From Mesorhizobium sp. LNHC252B00 (lineage in GTDB: Bacteria; Pseudomonadota; Alphaproteobacteria; Rhizobiales; Rhizobiaceae): DNA of 56,794 bases. Under the pieces are notes generated by a model. It was not told the DNA's origin and did no database searches. It saw only the letters and a program-made list of their open reading frames with translations. Positions 8,661 through 16,957 of the stretch are shown piece after piece. The stretch lies in NCBI RefSeq assembly GCF_000502955.1, contig NZ_AYWO01000005.1, positions 61,549 to 118,342 on the forward strand, read 5' to 3'. Both the position numbers and the translations under genes were made by a program. Numbering within the stretch: the first letter of the stretch is position 1; the number at the start of each line of letters is the position of its first letter.

Positions 8661-9512
8661 TCAATTTGCGAGCCGGTCTATCACTAGGTCGAGCAAGGCT
8701 CGTAACCGTGCGAGCCGCCGTAAGTCCCGGTGGTAGCCCACATAGGTATCCCGGCCGGGTGGCGTTTCGCCGATGTCCATCGTTGCGATCCCAGGCGTGC
8801 GGTCGCCCAGTGGCCTCGGCAAAACCGCAAGCCCGGCACCCTGCGCACAAAGCTGTGCCTGGACCTCGCGATTGTTGCTGCGCAGGCAGACTTCAGCGTT
8901 GGGCAGCTTCTGTTTAAGCCACACTGCGTCGGGCATTTCCGCGTATGCCATATCCATGGTGATCAAACGCGCGCCCGCACCGTCCCCCAGCATCGGGCAG
9001 GCCATGCCTGGAGGTCCGTAGAGCGCATAGGGAATGTGCATCAGTCGACGCGAGATCACTTCCGCGTCGCTGAATGGGGCAATCCGAAACACCAGATCGG
9101 CCTCTCGCCGGGGAAGGCTGTAGAGGCGCGCGTCGGTGAGCAATTCCACGCACAGCTTCGAATGGCGGCGGCCAAACTCGGCTAGAACGGGAGCCAACAT
9201 GATGTGACCAAACCAATCCGACGACGATACGCGCAAGTTGCCCTCAAGATGTGCCTCGGCACCGGCAAGCTGCCGCTCGAAGGCCAGCGCCTCTTCCTCG
9301 ATCCTTTCGGCATGACCGAGCACCGCTTGACCTTCGTCGGTCAGAACAAAACCGTCGGAGTTGCGTTGGAAAAGCGTATGGCCGACAGCCTCTTCCAGCG
9401 CGCGCAACCGCCGACCCATCGTCGGCTGCGTCTGCCCAAGTCGGCGCGCTGCCGCGCCCAAGGTGCCCTCGCGGGAAATAGCCAAAAATATCTTCAGATC
9501 GCTCCATTCCAT
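8661..9512 (-). CDS. LysR-family transcriptional regulator
   Basis: A 283-aa LysR regulator: HTH in residues 1-60 (MEWSDLKIFLAISREGTLGA, QTQPTMGRRLRALEEAVG), followed by a periplasmic-binding-like effector domain (LRVSSSDWFGHIMLAPVLAE). No obvious divergent target lies next to it: the gene beyond 9512 is a broken tautomerase. It belongs to the subgroup that often regulates neighbouring oxidoreductases, here possibly the MDR gene at 10074-11090. That link is weak. Confidence 0.86.
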   Translation of the reverse strand: MEWSDLKIFLAISREGTLGAAARRLGQTQPTMGRRLRALEEAVGHTLFQRNSDGFVLTDEGQAVLGHAERIEEEALAFERQLAGAEAHLEGNLRVSSSDWFGHIMLAPVLAEFGRRHSKLCVELLTDARLYSLPRREADLVFRIAPFSDAEVISRRLMHIPYALYGPPGMACPMLGDGAGARLITMDMAYAEMPDAVWLKQKLPNAEVCLRSNNREVQAQLCAQGAGLAVLPRPLGDRTPGIATMDIGETPPGRDTYVGYHRDLRRLARLRALLDLVIDRLAN

Positions 9513-9680
9513 CCTTGATACTCAAACGTGTTCGCATGGACCTTCACGAAGATCGCTCAACTTCATGCGATTTCATATGCACCAGATCGAGACCGGTCGC
9601 CATGGGAGGCTCGATACTTTCGAGCCGGGAATGCAAGCGCCGGCTCGAATTGTGGGATTCTTGAGCGCCCACGCTCCCCG

Positions 9681-9872
9681 TCACGCAGTTATGGGTGGGG
9701 CCAACCGAGCAAATTCCTCCCGCGTCGCGGGAGTTCCGTCAATCGACTCGTAAACCTTCTTGCTTCGTTCGAGCATGCCCATCAGAGACTTCGGACCTTC
9801 GAACGGACGTCCGCCAATGTGCCAGCCATCGGTGTGGAGTTCCTCGATCAAGACCCACACCACTTCGCGAAA
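9681..9872 (-). pseudogene. Tautomerase-family protein, C-terminal half
   Basis: Minus-strand codons from 9872 to 9681 read FREVVWVLIEELHTDGWHIG and on to a normal stop. This is the C-terminal 63 residues of a 4-oxalocrotonate-tautomerase-superfamily protein of about 100 residues. The matching N-terminal half lies on the plus strand at 9959-10069. Flipping the ~197 bp between 9873 and 10069 would join the two parts in frame. As it stands neither half makes a whole enzyme. Confidence 0.75.
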
Positions 9873-9958
9873 CGGTCGCAGCGGGCTGTTCCGGGACCGT
9901 GACAGCCCCCAATCGACGCCTCCGTTCATGGATCCCAAGAACCTAAAAGGAAAACATC

Positions 9959-10069
9959 ATGCCCTATATTCGCGTTACGTTGGTCGACAACGTCTTCTCC
10001 GCCGAGGAGAAGCATGAAATGGCCAAAGCCCTCACAGACGTCATGGTTCGCTTCGAAGGTTCCGAGGCG
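9959..10069 (+). pseudogene. Tautomerase-family protein, N-terminal half (inverted)
   Basis: Starting at an ATG with AAAAGGA upstream, 37 codons read MPYIRVTLVDNVFSAEEKHE and end at GSEA. The start includes the conserved Pro that becomes the catalytic N-terminal residue of tautomerases. After 10069 the frame runs into the 3' end of the oppositely oriented MDR gene. The C-terminal half sits on the other strand at 9681-9872. The gene was therefore broken by inversion; in its earlier form it would have followed the MDR gene as an operon partner. Confidence 0.75.
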
Positions 10070-10073
10070 CGCA

Positions 10074-11090
10074 TCAAACGTCTATGTCAACGACCAGCTT
10101 GCCCTGGGCATTGCCATCTTCGATGACTGCGTAGGCATCGCTCGCTGTTTCGAGTGTGAAGAGACGCGGATCGACGATCGGGACAAGCTCGCCAGCCTCC
10201 GCTAGCCGCGTGGCCTCCCGCATGATCTCGCCGTGGTGTTCACGACCAATGCCTGTCAGCAGCGGAAGAAGCGTGAACACGCCCGAATAGGTCGCCGCCT
10301 TGAACGACAGTGGCGCCAGCGCGTGACTAGCCCAACCGAGGGAACTGACGACATGGCCAAACCGCTTCACGGAGGCGAATGACGCGTCCAGCACCGCCCC
10401 GCCGCCGGTGTCGTAGACGACATCGAAGCCGAGACCGTCCGTGTATTCGGCGACATATTGCTCCACCGTCTTCTCGCGATAATCGATCGCGACCGCTCCG
10501 AGGCGCTCGATCAACGGCTTCTTAGCGGCTGCGTCAGTGGCGTACACTTCGGCGCCGAACGCCTTCGCGATCTGGATCGCGACATGCCCGACGCCGCCCG
10601 CGCCGCCCTGGACCAGGACCTTCTGACCTGCTGAAACCTTGGCACGATCGACGAGGCCCTCCCATGCGGTGATGAAGACCAGCGGCAGCGCTGCCGCCTC
10701 GCGCATGGACAGGTTCGCGGGCTTCGGTGCAAGCAGCCGCGCATCGACTGCTGCGAACTGGGCCAGCGAACCTTGGTTGCCGCCCACGCCTCCGGTCATG
10801 CCAAAGACCTCGTCTCCGCGTTTGAACGCGGTGACACCCGGACCAACCTGCTCGACGACGCCGGCAAGGTCGATGCCGAGAATCCCCGGAAGCGGATGTT
10901 TCGCATGTGCCGCCGCGCCGGCGCGGATCTTGGTGTCGAGAGGATTGACGCCGCTCGCTCTGACCCTGACGAGAACCTCGCCATCGCCGGGAATGGGGCG
11001 CGTGACTTCCGACAGCCTGAACGGCTGCTTGAATTGATCCAAGATCAGCGCATTCATGGTAGAGTGGATTGGGACATTGACATGCTCCAT
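10074..11090 (-). CDS. Zinc-independent alcohol dehydrogenase/quinone reductase (MDR)
   Basis: An MDR-family oxidoreductase of 338 aa, or 327 aa if the second methionine at 11057 (MNALILDQFKQPF) is the start, as in most relatives; neither has a clear ribosome site. The N-terminal GroES-like domain contains GILGIDLAGVVEQVG. The Rossmann loop VQGGAGGVGHVAIQIAKAFG is intact and NADPH-type. No catalytic-zinc cysteine is present, pointing to quinone or enone reduction. The gene is monocistronic today, but before the inversion at 9873-10069 it would have been followed by the tautomerase gene. Confidence 0.88.
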   Translation of the reverse strand: MEHVNVPIHSTMNALILDQFKQPFRLSEVTRPIPGDGEVLVRVRASGVNPLDTKIRAGAAAHAKHPLPGILGIDLAGVVEQVGPGVTAFKRGDEVFGMTGGVGGNQGSLAQFAAVDARLLAPKPANLSMREAAALPLVFITAWEGLVDRAKVSAGQKVLVQGGAGGVGHVAIQIAKAFGAEVYATDAAAKKPLIERLGAVAIDYREKTVEQYVAEYTDGLGFDVVYDTGGGAVLDASFASVKRFGHVVSSLGWASHALAPLSFKAATYSGVFTLLPLLTGIGREHHGEIMREATRLAEAGELVPIVDPRLFTLETASDAYAVIEDGNAQGKLVVDIDV

Positions 11091-11250
11091 CGTTTGTTGA
11101 CGGAGTTACGTTGCCCCGTCTAAAGCCGCTTGGAAATTAACGATACTGCACGGCGTCCAAACATAAATGTTTGGCCCGAGCGCGGCCTTGCGCACCAGCG
11201 CTGACCGAAGCGGAGGCACTCCGTGACTAGACTTGTTGCTGCGGCTGTCG

Positions 11251-11392
11251 CAGCACCGATGCCGCATTTGTGGACGGCGCCCGGGACATAATTGTCCTTG
11301 CCGCCGAGCTTGTCGATGTCGAGCGGCAGGATCAGACCTTCCTGGCAGGCGATCTCGAGCTCTTCGCTTTCGGCATTGACGATGTCCCAGCC
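11251..11392 (-). pseudogene. Polyamine-type solute-binding protein fragment
   Basis: Minus-strand codons read WDIVNAESEELEIACQEGL, then DIDKLGGKDNYVPGAVHKCG. This matches the central part of PotD/PotF-type periplasmic binding proteins (COG0687), where a D-V-V-E-x-E-x-L motif is followed by GGKD-x-x-PGAV-x-x-CGVG. Only about 45 residues remain, both ends are lost, and no permease or ATPase gene lies nearby. It is a relic unrelated to the intact potF at 30019-31116. Confidence 0.5.
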
Positions 11393-11714
11393 GCTGTCCC
11401 GCCCTCGACCTTTCGTTAGTCGATCGTCTTGCGCGTGACGCCGGTCTCGGCGGTTACGGATTTGTCGAGCGTGCGAACGCCAGCTGAGGAAGGCGGCCTT
11501 CTCGGAACCATACCGGCCATGCCTTTGCCAAGGGACCTGCGGCCGCTGAACGCTACGGCCAGCGAATACATTGTCGTTCTTGCGCCGCCGGCGCGCTTGA
11601 TGGACTGGGGGATGGCCGAACGCGATACAGCACCGGGCTGTCGCTTTCGTATGATCGGTTTCGCGGCAGTGACGACAATCATGAGTTCAGGCCTAAGCGT
11701 CTCGACCGATTTGC
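11393..11714. other. Unassigned decayed sequence
   Basis: This stretch lies between the iron-sulfur subunit remnant and the binding-protein fragment. Open frames exist on both strands (minus 11416-11772 continues from the remnant), but no reading gives a recognisable family. It is best taken as scrambled remains of the operon that once followed the gene at 11910-13367. Confidence 0.4.
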
Positions 11715-11913
11715 CGGCGACATCTTCAAACAGAACCACGCAGGATGCAGCGATCTCACCGTTGACGATCATGCGGCAGGAGCCGCATTGAGCCAGTCCG
11801 CAGCCGAATTTCGGGCTGTGAGCTCGAAGTCATTCGCAGCACGTAGAGGAGAGGTGTGCCTGCTTCCGCGTTTGCCAAAGCCCTCGACCGTTGAATCGGA
11901 AAGGCACCTTCAT
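11715..11913 (-). pseudogene. [2Fe-2S] aldehyde/isoquinoline oxidoreductase small subunit remnant
   Basis: The start codon at 11913 overlaps the stop of the upstream gene as ATGA, so the two were translationally coupled. The remnant reads MKVPFRFNG, TPLLYVLR, NDFELT and KFGCGLAQCGSCRMIVNGE in different frames. This is the ferredoxin-like domain of the xanthine-oxidase-family small subunit (IorA/CoxS type), with two or more frameshifts. The CxxxxCGxC iron-sulfur motif is still readable. The match ends near 11715 (ETLRPE). The large subunit is not found. Confidence 0.65.
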
Positions 11914-13367
11914 GGTCCGGCACAATCGGGTTTCAGCCCCGTGTAGCGGAGTATCCAGAGCCCCTGATTCTTGTCGCTGATATACATGAAACCGCGGCGA
12001 TCCACGACGACATCCTCGGTCTGCAGGACCAGCTTGTCTTCGGGCATTGGCCCGTAGCGGCGGGTGGGTTCCGGCGGGATGAAATAGCCGACCTCACGCG
12101 GAAGCCGGGTGTTCGAAACGTCGTAGATCCTGAGCCCGGCATTGAAGTGCGCGATGTAGAACAGATCGCCCTGTTTCTGGACATCGGGATGATGCTGGTG
12201 GTGGTTGATGTTGTGCGGCCCGCGCCAGCCGCCACGCGTTGTGAAATCCGAATAGGGAGCGCCTTCCGGCGGCACGGGTTCGGGCAACAGCGACAGTAGA
12301 AAGGGTTCGCTTGGATCTGAAATGTCGATGATCGACGCATGATGCATCGGACCACGTCCATAGGTGACGTTCTCCGAATTGGCGAAGGCGATGCCGCGCT
12401 CTGGAATCGGCAGCACGCCATGCACACCGAAGCGCGAATGAAACGGAGGGCTGAAGCTTAGGCCGCCGACCTGCCTCGGCCGCGAGACGTCGCTGATGTC
12501 GAGCACAATTATACCGGCCGCGCCGTAAGGCAAATAGACGAGATCGCCGGTGACATAGGGCGGGCCGTGCAGCGAGACATCCGCGCCCGTGCTGGCGCAG
12601 AAGGCGCCGCACATGCATTGCGGCTTCAGTCGCAACTGGTAGCGATCGGAGGTCTTCTGGTCGGCGGCGGGCTCCGCGACTGCGAAGCTCTCGCCGCCGG
12701 TCTCATGCTGGCCCGGCACCCACCAACGTCCGGCTTCGCGCGGCTTGGAGCGATCCGAGATATCGAGAATGACGTAGATGTTGCCCTTGTACCCCGGCAT
12801 GCCGGCGGCAAGGTGAACGTAGCGCCCGCCGGGATAAAGATTGCGGTGAGTGCCGTTTCCGCCAGTTCGGTAGTGGCTCAGTTGTTTCGGATTGACGGGA
12901 TCGGCGATATCCCAGATCAGAACCCCTTCTCCGAACGGCGCATCGGGATCGCCACCGAAATTCGCGAATGGCTTTTCGAGTGCGGTCACCATCGTGTCGC
13001 CGGACAAATCGATCTGCAGCGTCCAGGTGTTCGTGCCGGGATAAGGCACGAATTTGAGGACCTCCGGCTTTGCCGGGTCGGTTACGTCGATGATGCTCCA
13101 TCCGGAGTGCCAGAAGTGCCCGGTATAAAGATACCATCGCTCGCCTACCTGCCTGATCGCCATCTTGAAGGCCGGGCGATGATCGAGATCGGTATAGCCA
13201 ACCGCTTCGACATTATGGGCGAAGGCGCCGGAAGGTGCCGGCGACGAAGCTGGAACCGGCTGTGCAAGTGCCTCGCAGACAAGCCCGGATTGAGATGCTG
13301 CTGCGAGCGCCGCTCCGGCAAGCGGCACCTTGAGCATCTGGCGGCGTGAAATCTCGGAATTCTTCAA
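11910..13367 (-). CDS. Secreted LVIVD-repeat protein (Tat signal)
   Basis: A 485-aa protein with a twin-arginine signal (SRRQMLKVPLAGAALAAA, residues 8-25), so exported folded to the periplasm. The mature part contains repeated beta-propeller blades of the LVIVD type: SIIDVTDPAKP, LIWDIADPVNP, VILDISDRSKP, IVLDISDVSRP, SIIDISDPSEP and RIYDVSNTRLP. A Cys pair occurs at CMCGAFC. Its function is unknown; the family is described only by the repeat. Its stop overlaps the start of a broken iron-sulfur oxidoreductase subunit, suggesting it once served that enzyme. It is divergent from the LysR gene at 13470. Confidence 0.83.
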   Translation of the reverse strand: MKNSEISRRQMLKVPLAGAALAAASQSGLVCEALAQPVPASSPAPSGAFAHNVEAVGYTDLDHRPAFKMAIRQVGERWYLYTGHFWHSGWSIIDVTDPAKPEVLKFVPYPGTNTWTLQIDLSGDTMVTALEKPFANFGGDPDAPFGEGVLIWDIADPVNPKQLSHYRTGGNGTHRNLYPGGRYVHLAAGMPGYKGNIYVILDISDRSKPREAGRWWVPGQHETGGESFAVAEPAADQKTSDRYQLRLKPQCMCGAFCASTGADVSLHGPPYVTGDLVYLPYGAAGIIVLDISDVSRPRQVGGLSFSPPFHSRFGVHGVLPIPERGIAFANSENVTYGRGPMHHASIIDISDPSEPFLLSLLPEPVPPEGAPYSDFTTRGGWRGPHNINHHQHHPDVQKQGDLFYIAHFNAGLRIYDVSNTRLPREVGYFIPPEPTRRYGPMPEDKLVLQTEDVVVDRRGFMYISDKNQGLWILRYTGLKPDCAGP

Positions 13368-13421
13368 AATCCTGCCTCCTTCTTTTGCGGCTTTTCAGAT
13401 TTTGCAGGCTCCAATACTTTC

Positions 13422-13441
13422 AGTCCAATATCGATTGGACT
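13422..13441. promoter_or_regulatory. Candidate LysR operator, perfect 8-bp dyad
   Basis: AGTCCAATATCGATTGGACT has perfect 8-bp arms around ATCG. It lies between the divergent genes at 13367 and 13470, 28 bp before the LysR start. A partial extra copy (CTCCAATAC) lies at 13409-13417. This is the expected layout of a LysR recognition site plus activation half-site. Binding is inferred from symmetry and position only. Confidence 0.6.
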
Positions 13442-13469
13442 CGCAGTAATTCGATTTGGGAAACTAGAA

Positions 13470-14369
13470 ATGGACCACAAGCTCATGCAGTCCTTCGTGG
13501 CTGTAGCGGAAGAACTGCATTTCGGGCGCGCCGCAATACGCCTGCACATCTCCCAACCCCCTCTGACAAAGCAGATCCAGCAGCTGGAGCAGGCCATCGG
13601 CGTGCGCCTACTCGATCGCACCAAGCGCAAGGTCGAACTGACTGCTGCCGGCCGTGTGTTTCTGGACGAAGCGCGGGCAGTGCTTCATCAGACGGGGCAA
13701 GCGGTGGAGCTTGCCCGCAAAGCCGATCGTGGTGAAACCGGCCATCTGTCCGTCGGGTTCATCGATGCGGCGATCTACAGTGTCGTGCCTGCAATCGTTC
13801 AGCGCTTTGTTGAAGCCTATCCAGAGGTCGAGTTGAGCCTGACGGACCTGCGTATTCCCAGTCAGATCAAACTCGTGGCTGAAGGCCAACTCGATATCGG
13901 CTTTGTTCATCCGCCTATTGTTCACAACGCTCTGCAGGTCGAAAGCATATTGGTCGAACCTTTGATCGTAGCCTTGCCGGAAACGCATCGGTTGGCCTCG
14001 GAAGCCGAGGTGGCGCTGGCGGACTTGGCACCAGAGGCACTGATTCAATTTCCGCGCGGCATCAATCCATCCCTTTATGACGAGATCGTCGGGCTGTGCC
14101 GGGCGTCGGGCTTCAGCCCAAGGATCGTGCGGGAAGCAACGCCCAAGCAGACGATCATCGGCCTTGTATCTGTCGGGCTTGGCGTTTCACTGTTGCCAGC
14201 CTGCCTTCAGAACCTGCGTCGATCCGGCGTGGTCTATCGTCCAATTCGGGGCCGAAACCTGGCTATCGATACCTCCATCATCTATCGGCGCGAACAGCCC
14301 TCACCGGTGCTGAAGGCATTCCTCGACGTCGTGCGGAGCACGACGCAGACCAATAGCCGTGGGCGGTAG
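13470..14369 (+). CDS. LysR-family regulator (CatM/BenM-like)
   Basis: A 299-aa LysR regulator: HTH at residues 1-60 (MDHKLMQSFVAVAEELHFGR, SQPPLTKQIQQLEQAIG), effector domain from about 90 (GHLSVGFIDAAIYSVVP, DIGFVHPP). The FGRAA and SQPPLT features and the effector-domain start are typical of the BenM/CatR/TfdR group that responds to aromatic-ring metabolites. It is transcribed away from the LVIVD-repeat gene with a strong palindrome between, so it likely regulates that (now damaged) operon. Confidence 0.88.
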   Translation: MDHKLMQSFVAVAEELHFGRAAIRLHISQPPLTKQIQQLEQAIGVRLLDRTKRKVELTAAGRVFLDEARAVLHQTGQAVELARKADRGETGHLSVGFIDAAIYSVVPAIVQRFVEAYPEVELSLTDLRIPSQIKLVAEGQLDIGFVHPPIVHNALQVESILVEPLIVALPETHRLASEAEVALADLAPEALIQFPRGINPSLYDEIVGLCRASGFSPRIVREATPKQTIIGLVSVGLGVSLLPACLQNLRRSGVVYRPIRGRNLAIDTSIIYRREQPSPVLKAFLDVVRSTTQTNSRGR

Positions 14370-14378
14370 TCTCGGCAA

Positions 14379-14960
14379 TCACTTGGCTCGCGCGACCTTG
14401 GCTGTAGCCTCTTCGACGAGAGTGCGATCGCCGCTTTCCTCGGCCAAGTGAAGCGTCATCCGCGAGACCTGCCAGCCGCTGCCGGTGCGGATAAGCGCGT
14501 ATTCGTAAGATCCGGCCACGACCCACATGCGATCGCCCAGCCAGTGCGTTGCGCGGACACTGGCTTGTGCCGTTGCCGCGCCATCGCCGATCTCGACCTG
14601 GATATCGGAAAGCTCATGACGCGTGGCGTCGAAACCCGGCAGCAGGTCGGCCCAGGCATCCATCAACGCCGAGGGCGCAAAGCGCTGCGGCTCGCCACCC
14701 CACAAGGACGTGTAATCGATCGTCGTTTCCGGTGCGAAGAAGCGTTCGAGAGGGCGGAAATCGCGATTGTCGGCGTAGACGGCGACGGCGGAGATTACGC
14801 CGGCTATGCGGGCTTCGTCGGCGGGCGACGCAAAGGACGTCTGAGCGCCAGCGACTGTGAGCAGCGCGGCGCCGAGCAACGCCGCCTTCATTCCACGACA
14901 TCTTTGGCCGGTGGTTCCAGTGGGTCGCGTCGATGCTGGGTTTGAATGATTAGGTTCCAT
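14379..14960 (-). CDS. Exported SnoaL-like protein
   Basis: A 193-aa NTF2/SnoaL-like protein with an export signal. The ATG at 14960 is preferred because AAGGAGGA stands seven bases upstream, although a start at 14891 (MKAALLGAALLTVAGAQTSF) would give a textbook signal peptide directly; signal cleavage is expected after SFA. The mature domain carries AVYADNRDFRPLERFFAPET and the final strand GSGWQVSRMTLHL. It is convergent with the LysR gene at 13470 and lies downstream of the hydrolase at 15081-16049. Role unknown. Confidence 0.8.
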   Translation of the reverse strand: MEPNHSNPASTRPTGTTGQRCRGMKAALLGAALLTVAGAQTSFASPADEARIAGVISAVAVYADNRDFRPLERFFAPETTIDYTSLWGGEPQRFAPSALMDAWADLLPGFDATRHELSDIQVEIGDGAATAQASVRATHWLGDRMWVVAGSYEYALIRTGSGWQVSRMTLHLAEESGDRTLVEEATAKVARAK

Positions 14961-15080
14961 GGAAATATCCTCCTTGTTTGCATGCAAGCGTTTCGTTACC
15001 ATCCATCAATCCGCCAGCCGCCCGAGCAGCGGCTTTGGTGCAAGGTAGGCCCAGCGCCCTGGCACCGGGGTAGTTCTGTT

Positions 15081-16049
15081 TCAAGAACCACTATTGATTC
15101 GGTTGAAATGCGCCGCAGCTGCATCGGCGGCCCGCGTCACGTTCTCGGGCTTGTCGTAGAAGTCGAACTGGGCGACGTCGTCCAGCCAGAGTTCGGACCG
15201 GTCGCCCTCAAGAAGCGCGAAGAAAGCATGCGCACCCTGCGGGATCGCTGCGGCTTCCGAGTGGACGATGAGCGTTGGCTTGTGGAGCTGCGCACCGACG
15301 GCCACGGAGTCGTAGGTCAGCCACGGTTCCCAAGAGGCCAGGTTGAACTTGTTGTCATAGGCCGGGATGAGGCCCCGGTTACTCTCCGTGTAATAGGGTA
15401 TCTGGTACATCAGCGACGTCCGGTCGCTCATGCTCGCGGCGACGACGATCCGGGGTCGGCCCTTGCGCTCGGCGGCCTCGGCCTGTCGCGATGTCGCAAT
15501 CAGTGCGGCCACACCTTCTGGACCGCCATAGACCTGTTCGACGATGCGGGCGTCATGCAGCCAGGGAGCCACCAGCGCCACGCTGGCGAAGTTCGCATTG
15601 GCTGATGCGGCCTGCGCCATGTAGCCGGCTGAGGCGCAGATACCGAGGCCCGCGATCTTTGCCGCGTCGACATCAGGCAAACTCGCCATGAAACGGCCGG
15701 CAGCAACAATATCCGACTTCTTGGCCGCAGGGTCTTCCCTGAACCTGGCAGTCCCGCCGGACTCACCCCAGCCGCGGAAGTCGAAGGCAAGGGACACGTA
15801 GCCGCGTTCTGCCATTTCTCGGGCATAGAGGCCGGACATCTGCTCCTTGACCGATGTCCAGGCGCCGGTCACCAGCACGCCGGGGCGCTTCTCGCCAGGC
15901 CGGTAATCGGCGGGCAGATAAAGTGTGCCGATCAGGGCGACCCCTTCATTGTCAAAGGAAACCTTGCGGGTCTGAACCTCAGCGGCAAGCGCAGCTCCGG
16001 CAAAAAACATCGAAGCCGCCGCGGCGATAAACGACGAGAGCACGGACAT
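15081..16049 (-). CDS. Exported alpha/beta-hydrolase (dienelactone hydrolase-like)
   Basis: A 322-aa alpha/beta-hydrolase of the FrsA/DLH-like group with an N-terminal signal peptide (LSSFIAAAASMFFAGAALAA). The ATG at 16049 has GAGGAGG upstream. The oxyanion/strand region LAFDFRGWGESGG is present. The nucleophile elbow reads GLGICASAGYMA, with Cys in place of the usual Ser, as in dienelactone hydrolases; the acid and His are probably near the C-terminus (TLIVHSEAAAIPQGA, VAQFDFYD). The AraC gene immediately upstream on the same strand (16148) is its likely regulator. Substrate unknown. Confidence 0.82.
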   Translation of the reverse strand: MSVLSSFIAAAASMFFAGAALAAEVQTRKVSFDNEGVALIGTLYLPADYRPGEKRPGVLVTGAWTSVKEQMSGLYAREMAERGYVSLAFDFRGWGESGGTARFREDPAAKKSDIVAAGRFMASLPDVDAAKIAGLGICASAGYMAQAASANANFASVALVAPWLHDARIVEQVYGGPEGVAALIATSRQAEAAERKGRPRIVVAASMSDRTSLMYQIPYYTESNRGLIPAYDNKFNLASWEPWLTYDSVAVGAQLHKPTLIVHSEAAAIPQGAHAFFALLEGDRSELWLDDVAQFDFYDKPENVTRAADAAAAHFNRINSGS

Positions 16050-16147
16050 GGGAAAAGCCTCCTCAGGACAGGATTTCCTCAAGCATCGCGCCATGACGTC
16101 CGCTCGTCAGCGCCCGTCCTTGCGCTTTGCCGATCCGATCTTGCGCT

Positions 16148-16957
16148 TCAGTGCCCGCGCCAGGCTCCCGGTCTCTCGCCCACCAGCTTGCGGAACTGCG
16201 CCGCGAACTTTGCCGGATTGGAATAACCGACCCGCCATGCGACCTCGGCGATCGGTAGTCGGGTTGAGCGCAACAGATCCTTCGCCCGCTCGATCCGGCG
16301 CGAGACGACAAAGGCATGTGGCGGCACGCCAACGGCAGCGCGAAATGCGCGCGCGAAGTGGAACCGACTCATCACCGCTACCGCCGCCAGGTCATCGAGC
16401 GTGATATCATCCGCAAGATGCGCCTCGATATAGTCGAGCGCCCGCAGAATACGTGGCTCTGCCGCAGGCGGATCGCCTGCAGGCTGGCCCGCGAGACGCG
16501 TGAGCTGCGCTGCGAGTGCGACAGCCAAAGCGTCGCGATATAGCCGAGGCGCGGCATTTCCTGCAGCGTGGAGGCTGATGGCGAGTTGAGTCACCAACGC
16601 ATCGATCGTACCTGACCGAGGCACAAAGGACGGTGCTGGCATCCCCGCACCCATGAGGAGATCGTCGTCGATCTCGACATTGAGGAAGTCGTTCGGCTCA
16701 TCCCACCGGCACCAGCCCTCGAAGCCGGCGGGGAAAACCCAGCCTTGGCCCGGCAGCAATGGCAAGGCCCGGCGGCGGTCATTCCCATAAGCGGCATGAT
16801 GGCTTCTAAGCGGCGCCAGCACCACGCCCACGGTCACGCGCTCGAAATGGAACGCACCTTCGCCAGGACCGACCCTGAGAAACGTGGACGCGCCTCCCGA
16901 CCATTCATATGAACCGGGGCGCAGTTCTCGCCTGGTCTGTTCCAGCCCGATCAACAT
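16148..16957 (-). CDS. AraC-family transcriptional regulator
   Basis: A 269-aa AraC regulator. The C-terminal ~100 residues contain the double HTH (DITLDDLAAVAVMSRFHFAR, then IAEVAWRVGYSNPAKFAAQF). The N-terminal cupin-like domain probably binds an effector. It is 98 bp upstream of and co-oriented with the hydrolase gene, so it may share a transcript. No divergent target exists: the neighbouring side holds only an IS remnant. Confidence 0.87.
   Translation of the reverse strand: MLIGLEQTRRELRPGSYEWSGGASTFLRVGPGEGAFHFERVTVGVVLAPLRSHHAAYGNDRRRALPLLPGQGWVFPAGFEGWCRWDEPNDFLNVEIDDDLLMGAGMPAPSFVPRSGTIDALVTQLAISLHAAGNAAPRLYRDALAVALAAQLTRLAGQPAGDPPAAEPRILRALDYIEAHLADDITLDDLAAVAVMSRFHFARAFRAAVGVPPHAFVVSRRIERAKDLLRSTRLPIAEVAWRVGYSNPAKFAAQFRKLVGERPGAWRGH

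Noticed and set aside
14946..15605. 219-aa plus-strand frame opposite the hydrolase
   Set aside because: Antisense to a well-supported alpha/beta-hydrolase; the reading is low-complexity and Arg/His rich.
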